A DNA stretch of 64,000 nucleotides. Source: Pseudacidovorax intermedius (lineage in GTDB: Bacteria > Pseudomonadota > Gammaproteobacteria > Burkholderiales > Burkholderiaceae_C). Under the pieces are notes generated by a model. It saw only the letters and a program-made list of their open reading frames with translations. It was not told where the DNA came from and searched no databases. How positions within the stretch are numbered: the first letter of the stretch is position 1; each line of letters begins with the position of its first letter. Made by a program: the position numbers and the translations under genes. Of the stretch, positions 62,859 through 64,000 are shown one piece after another. The stretch spans positions 238,747 through 302,746 of the forward strand of contig NZ_QQAV01000007.1 of the NCBI RefSeq assembly GCF_003350475.1, in the 5' to 3' direction.

Positions 62859-63334
62859 TCCGCGTCGCCACCTCTGTCGACCAGGCTGAGACCGCCGACT
62901 CACCGCCGGGCCGCTTCGCGCGCACGCAGCTCATCCGCTTCTCGCACTGCGACCCGGCCGGCATCGTGTTCTTTCCCCAGTACCTGGTGATGTTCAACCA
63001 GCTGGTGGAGGACTGGTTCAACGACGGCCTGGGCGTCAACTACGCCGGCATGATCGCCGGCCGCCACATCGGCCTGCCCATCGTGCGGCTGGAGTGCGAC
63101 TTCCGCGCCATCAGCCGGCTGGGCGACACCGTCGAGCTGGGCCTGGCGGTGGAGCGCGCTGGCGGACGCTCGCTCACGCTGGCGCTCCAGTGCACCGGCA
63201 CCGACGGCGAACTGCGCGTGGCCTCGCGGCAAGTGCTGGTGTTCACCAGCCTGCAGACCCACCGCGCCATCGACCTCCCGCCGGACGTGCGCGAGGCGCT
63301 GACCCGCTTCGCGCCCGATCCGGCCCACCACTGA
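62855..63334 (+). CDS. Acyl-CoA thioesterase (4-hydroxybenzoyl-CoA thioesterase family)
   Basis: A 159-residue hot-dog-fold thioesterase starting at GTG 62855, overlapping the ligase stop as GTGA. The catalytic segment is FSHCDPAGIVFFPQY with its aspartate. LVEDWFNDGLGVNYAGM, VRLECDFRAISRLGDTVEL and LVFTSLQTHRAIDLP follow. It probably releases stalled aromatic-CoA or cleaves a pathway CoA ester. Confidence 0.92.
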   Translation: MIRVATSVDQAETADSPPGRFARTQLIRFSHCDPAGIVFFPQYLVMFNQLVEDWFNDGLGVNYAGMIAGRHIGLPIVRLECDFRAISRLGDTVELGLAVERAGGRSLTLALQCTGTDGELRVASRQVLVFTSLQTHRAIDLPPDVREALTRFAPDPAHH

Positions 63335-63363
63335 ATCCACGTTTTTCCCCGCAGGAGTCCCGC

Positions 63364-63756
63364 ATGCAAGTTCTTCTTCCTCCCGGCTGGCCGCGCCCCA
63401 AGGGCTATGCCAACGGCGTCACCGCCCGTGGCCGCATGGTCTTCGTGGCCGGCATGATCGGCTGGGATGCGCAGGGCGTGTTCCACACCGACGACCTGGG
63501 CGAGCAGGTGCGCCAGGCGTTGCAGAACATCGTCGAGGTGCTGCGCGAAGCCGGCGCCAGCCCCGAGCACATCGTGCGCATGACCTGGTACGTGACCGAC
63601 AAGCGCGAGTACGTGGCGGCCTATCCCGCCATCGGCAAGCACTTCCGCGAGCTGATCAACTGCTACAACGCCGCCATGACGGCGGTGGAAGTCTCGGCGC
63701 TGGTCGAGGACCGGGCGAAGGTGGAGATCGAGGTCACGGCGGTCGTGCCGGATTGA
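63364..63756 (+). CDS. RidA/YjgF/UK114 family protein
   Basis: A 130-residue protein of the RidA family with GYANGVTARGRMVFVAGMIGW, FHTDDLGEQVRQALQNIVEVL, RMTWYVTDKREYVAAYPAIG and the late TAVEVSALVEDRAKVEIEVTAVVP (in parts). Family members hydrolyse reactive imines/enamines. Here it fits release of the amino group as ammonia from an enamine made after 2-aminobenzoyl-CoA ring reduction. A similar gene occurs in the Azoarcus cluster. CAGGAG precedes the ATG. It is the last gene of the operon, followed by a strong terminator. Confidence 0.92.
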   Translation: MQVLLPPGWPRPKGYANGVTARGRMVFVAGMIGWDAQGVFHTDDLGEQVRQALQNIVEVLREAGASPEHIVRMTWYVTDKREYVAAYPAIGKHFRELINCYNAAMTAVEVSALVEDRAKVEIEVTAVVPD

Positions 63757-63785
63757 GCGGCAGGCTGCTCGTTCATCACTGCCGA

Positions 63786-63813
63786 GGCGGCCCCAGCGGG
63801 CCGCCTTGTCTTT
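63786..63813 (+). terminator. Rho-independent terminator of the aminobenzoyl-CoA operon
   Basis: GGCGGCCC (63786-63793), loop CAGC, GGGCCGCC (63798-63805), then TTGTCTTT. The perfect 8-bp stem with a T-rich tail lies 30 bp after the RidA stop. A group II intron begins directly behind the T-rich tail. Confidence 0.85.
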
Positions 63814-64000
63814 GTGCGCCCAGCATGGGCGCCCTCTTGCGGTTGCAAGTCCTGCCGTAAGCTGATCACGACGAACGAAGTGAAGCGCAACTGCACGAGG
63901 GCGACCGAGTGTGGGGAGGAAGCGTGGAGCGAAGCTGCGAGCCGATGAACAAGAACCGGATAGAAGGCAGTGCCGAGCAGGGCGAGTGGGCAAAGAGCCA
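63814..64000 (+). mobile_element. Group II intron, 5' part (continues beyond window)
   Basis: The sequence after the terminator begins GTGCGCCCAGCATGGGCGCC, which has the group II 5' consensus GUGCG and the GCCCAGCATGGGC hairpin of domain I. The following AAGTCC block near 63850 and the AGCGCAACTGC / GGGGAGGAAGCGTGG segments resemble domain I of bacterial class C introns. 187 bases are visible; any maturase gene lies outside. Insertion immediately behind a terminator is the habit of class C introns. No coding frame was seen in this part. Confidence 0.8.

Noticed and set aside
63786..63813. Integron attC site next to the intron
   Set aside because: The hairpin is a simple terminator with a T-rich tail; no R/L box sequences or gene cassettes are seen.

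Overview
The window is GC-rich, densely packed DNA of a betaproteobacterium of the order Burkholderiales, most likely family Comamonadaceae (Variovorax/Acidovorax-like). I infer this from six Bug/TctC-type periplasmic receptors, the many LysR-controlled aromatic and organic-acid catabolic operons and the codon bias; no rRNA or other phylogenetic marker is present. No tRNA, rRNA, CRISPR array or complete insertion sequence was seen.

Layout. 1-1885 (-): 5' part of a TonB-dependent siderophore receptor behind a Fur-like site. 2356-9519: an IclR regulator divergent from a CoA-dependent catabolic operon (Bug receptor, enoyl-CoA hydratase, ADP-forming acyl-CoA synthetase, alpha/beta hydrolase, MmgE/PrpD). 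9652-19102: a TetR regulator and palindromic operator divergent from an aromatic-type operon (flavin monooxygenase, VOC dioxygenase-like protein, four-gene ABC importer with two permeases, FAH-family hydrolase, NTF2-like protein, Bug receptor), then a nitroreductase. 19122-25634 (-): a seven-gene operon (VOC protein, hydrolase, flavin monooxygenase, DUF2783, unusual MBL protein, Bug receptor, beta-hydroxyacid dehydrogenase), divergent from two LysR genes and a class II aldolase gene. 28498-29119: a long gap with a candidate minus-strand small RNA carrying three CCUCC motifs. 29120-31363: gamma-glutamyltransferase-like lipoprotein. 31412-33768 (-): lyase plus Bug receptor under a divergent LysR. 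34849-39787 (-): a sugar-acid module (Bug receptor, UxaA/GarD dehydratase, semialdehyde dehydrogenase, HpcH/HpaI aldolase) with a divergent LysR, followed by a GAF-PAS-GGDEF diguanylate cyclase.

42275-46167 is a complete bufferin-type copper-peptide locus: bufA1 (DUF2282 peptide), bufB (DUF692/MNIO enzyme), bufC and a DoxX protein on one strand, and an ECF sigma factor with its NrsF/DUF1109 membrane anti-sigma factor on the other. The shared 182-bp gap holds two divergent promoter-like sequences of the type reported for Caulobacter SigF. 46171-50857 (-) is a tricarballylate (tcu) operon in which a Bug receptor occupies the place of a TcuC-type permease.

51015-63756 looks like a funnel into 2-aminobenzoyl-CoA metabolism. 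A StyA/indole-monooxygenase-like flavoprotein, an FAD oxidoreductase and an isatin-hydrolase-length cyclase lie on the minus strand. Divergent from them is an operon for CoA-dependent aerobic 2-aminobenzoate degradation (bifunctional monooxygenase/reductase, SDR, enoyl-CoA hydratase, acyl-CoA dehydrogenase, CoA ligase, thioesterase, RidA). Inside the minus-strand set sit two inverted 240-bp elements with a shared core but different, internally complementary 26-27-bp ends. The window ends in the 5' part of a group II intron inserted just behind the terminator of the RidA gene, as class C introns do.
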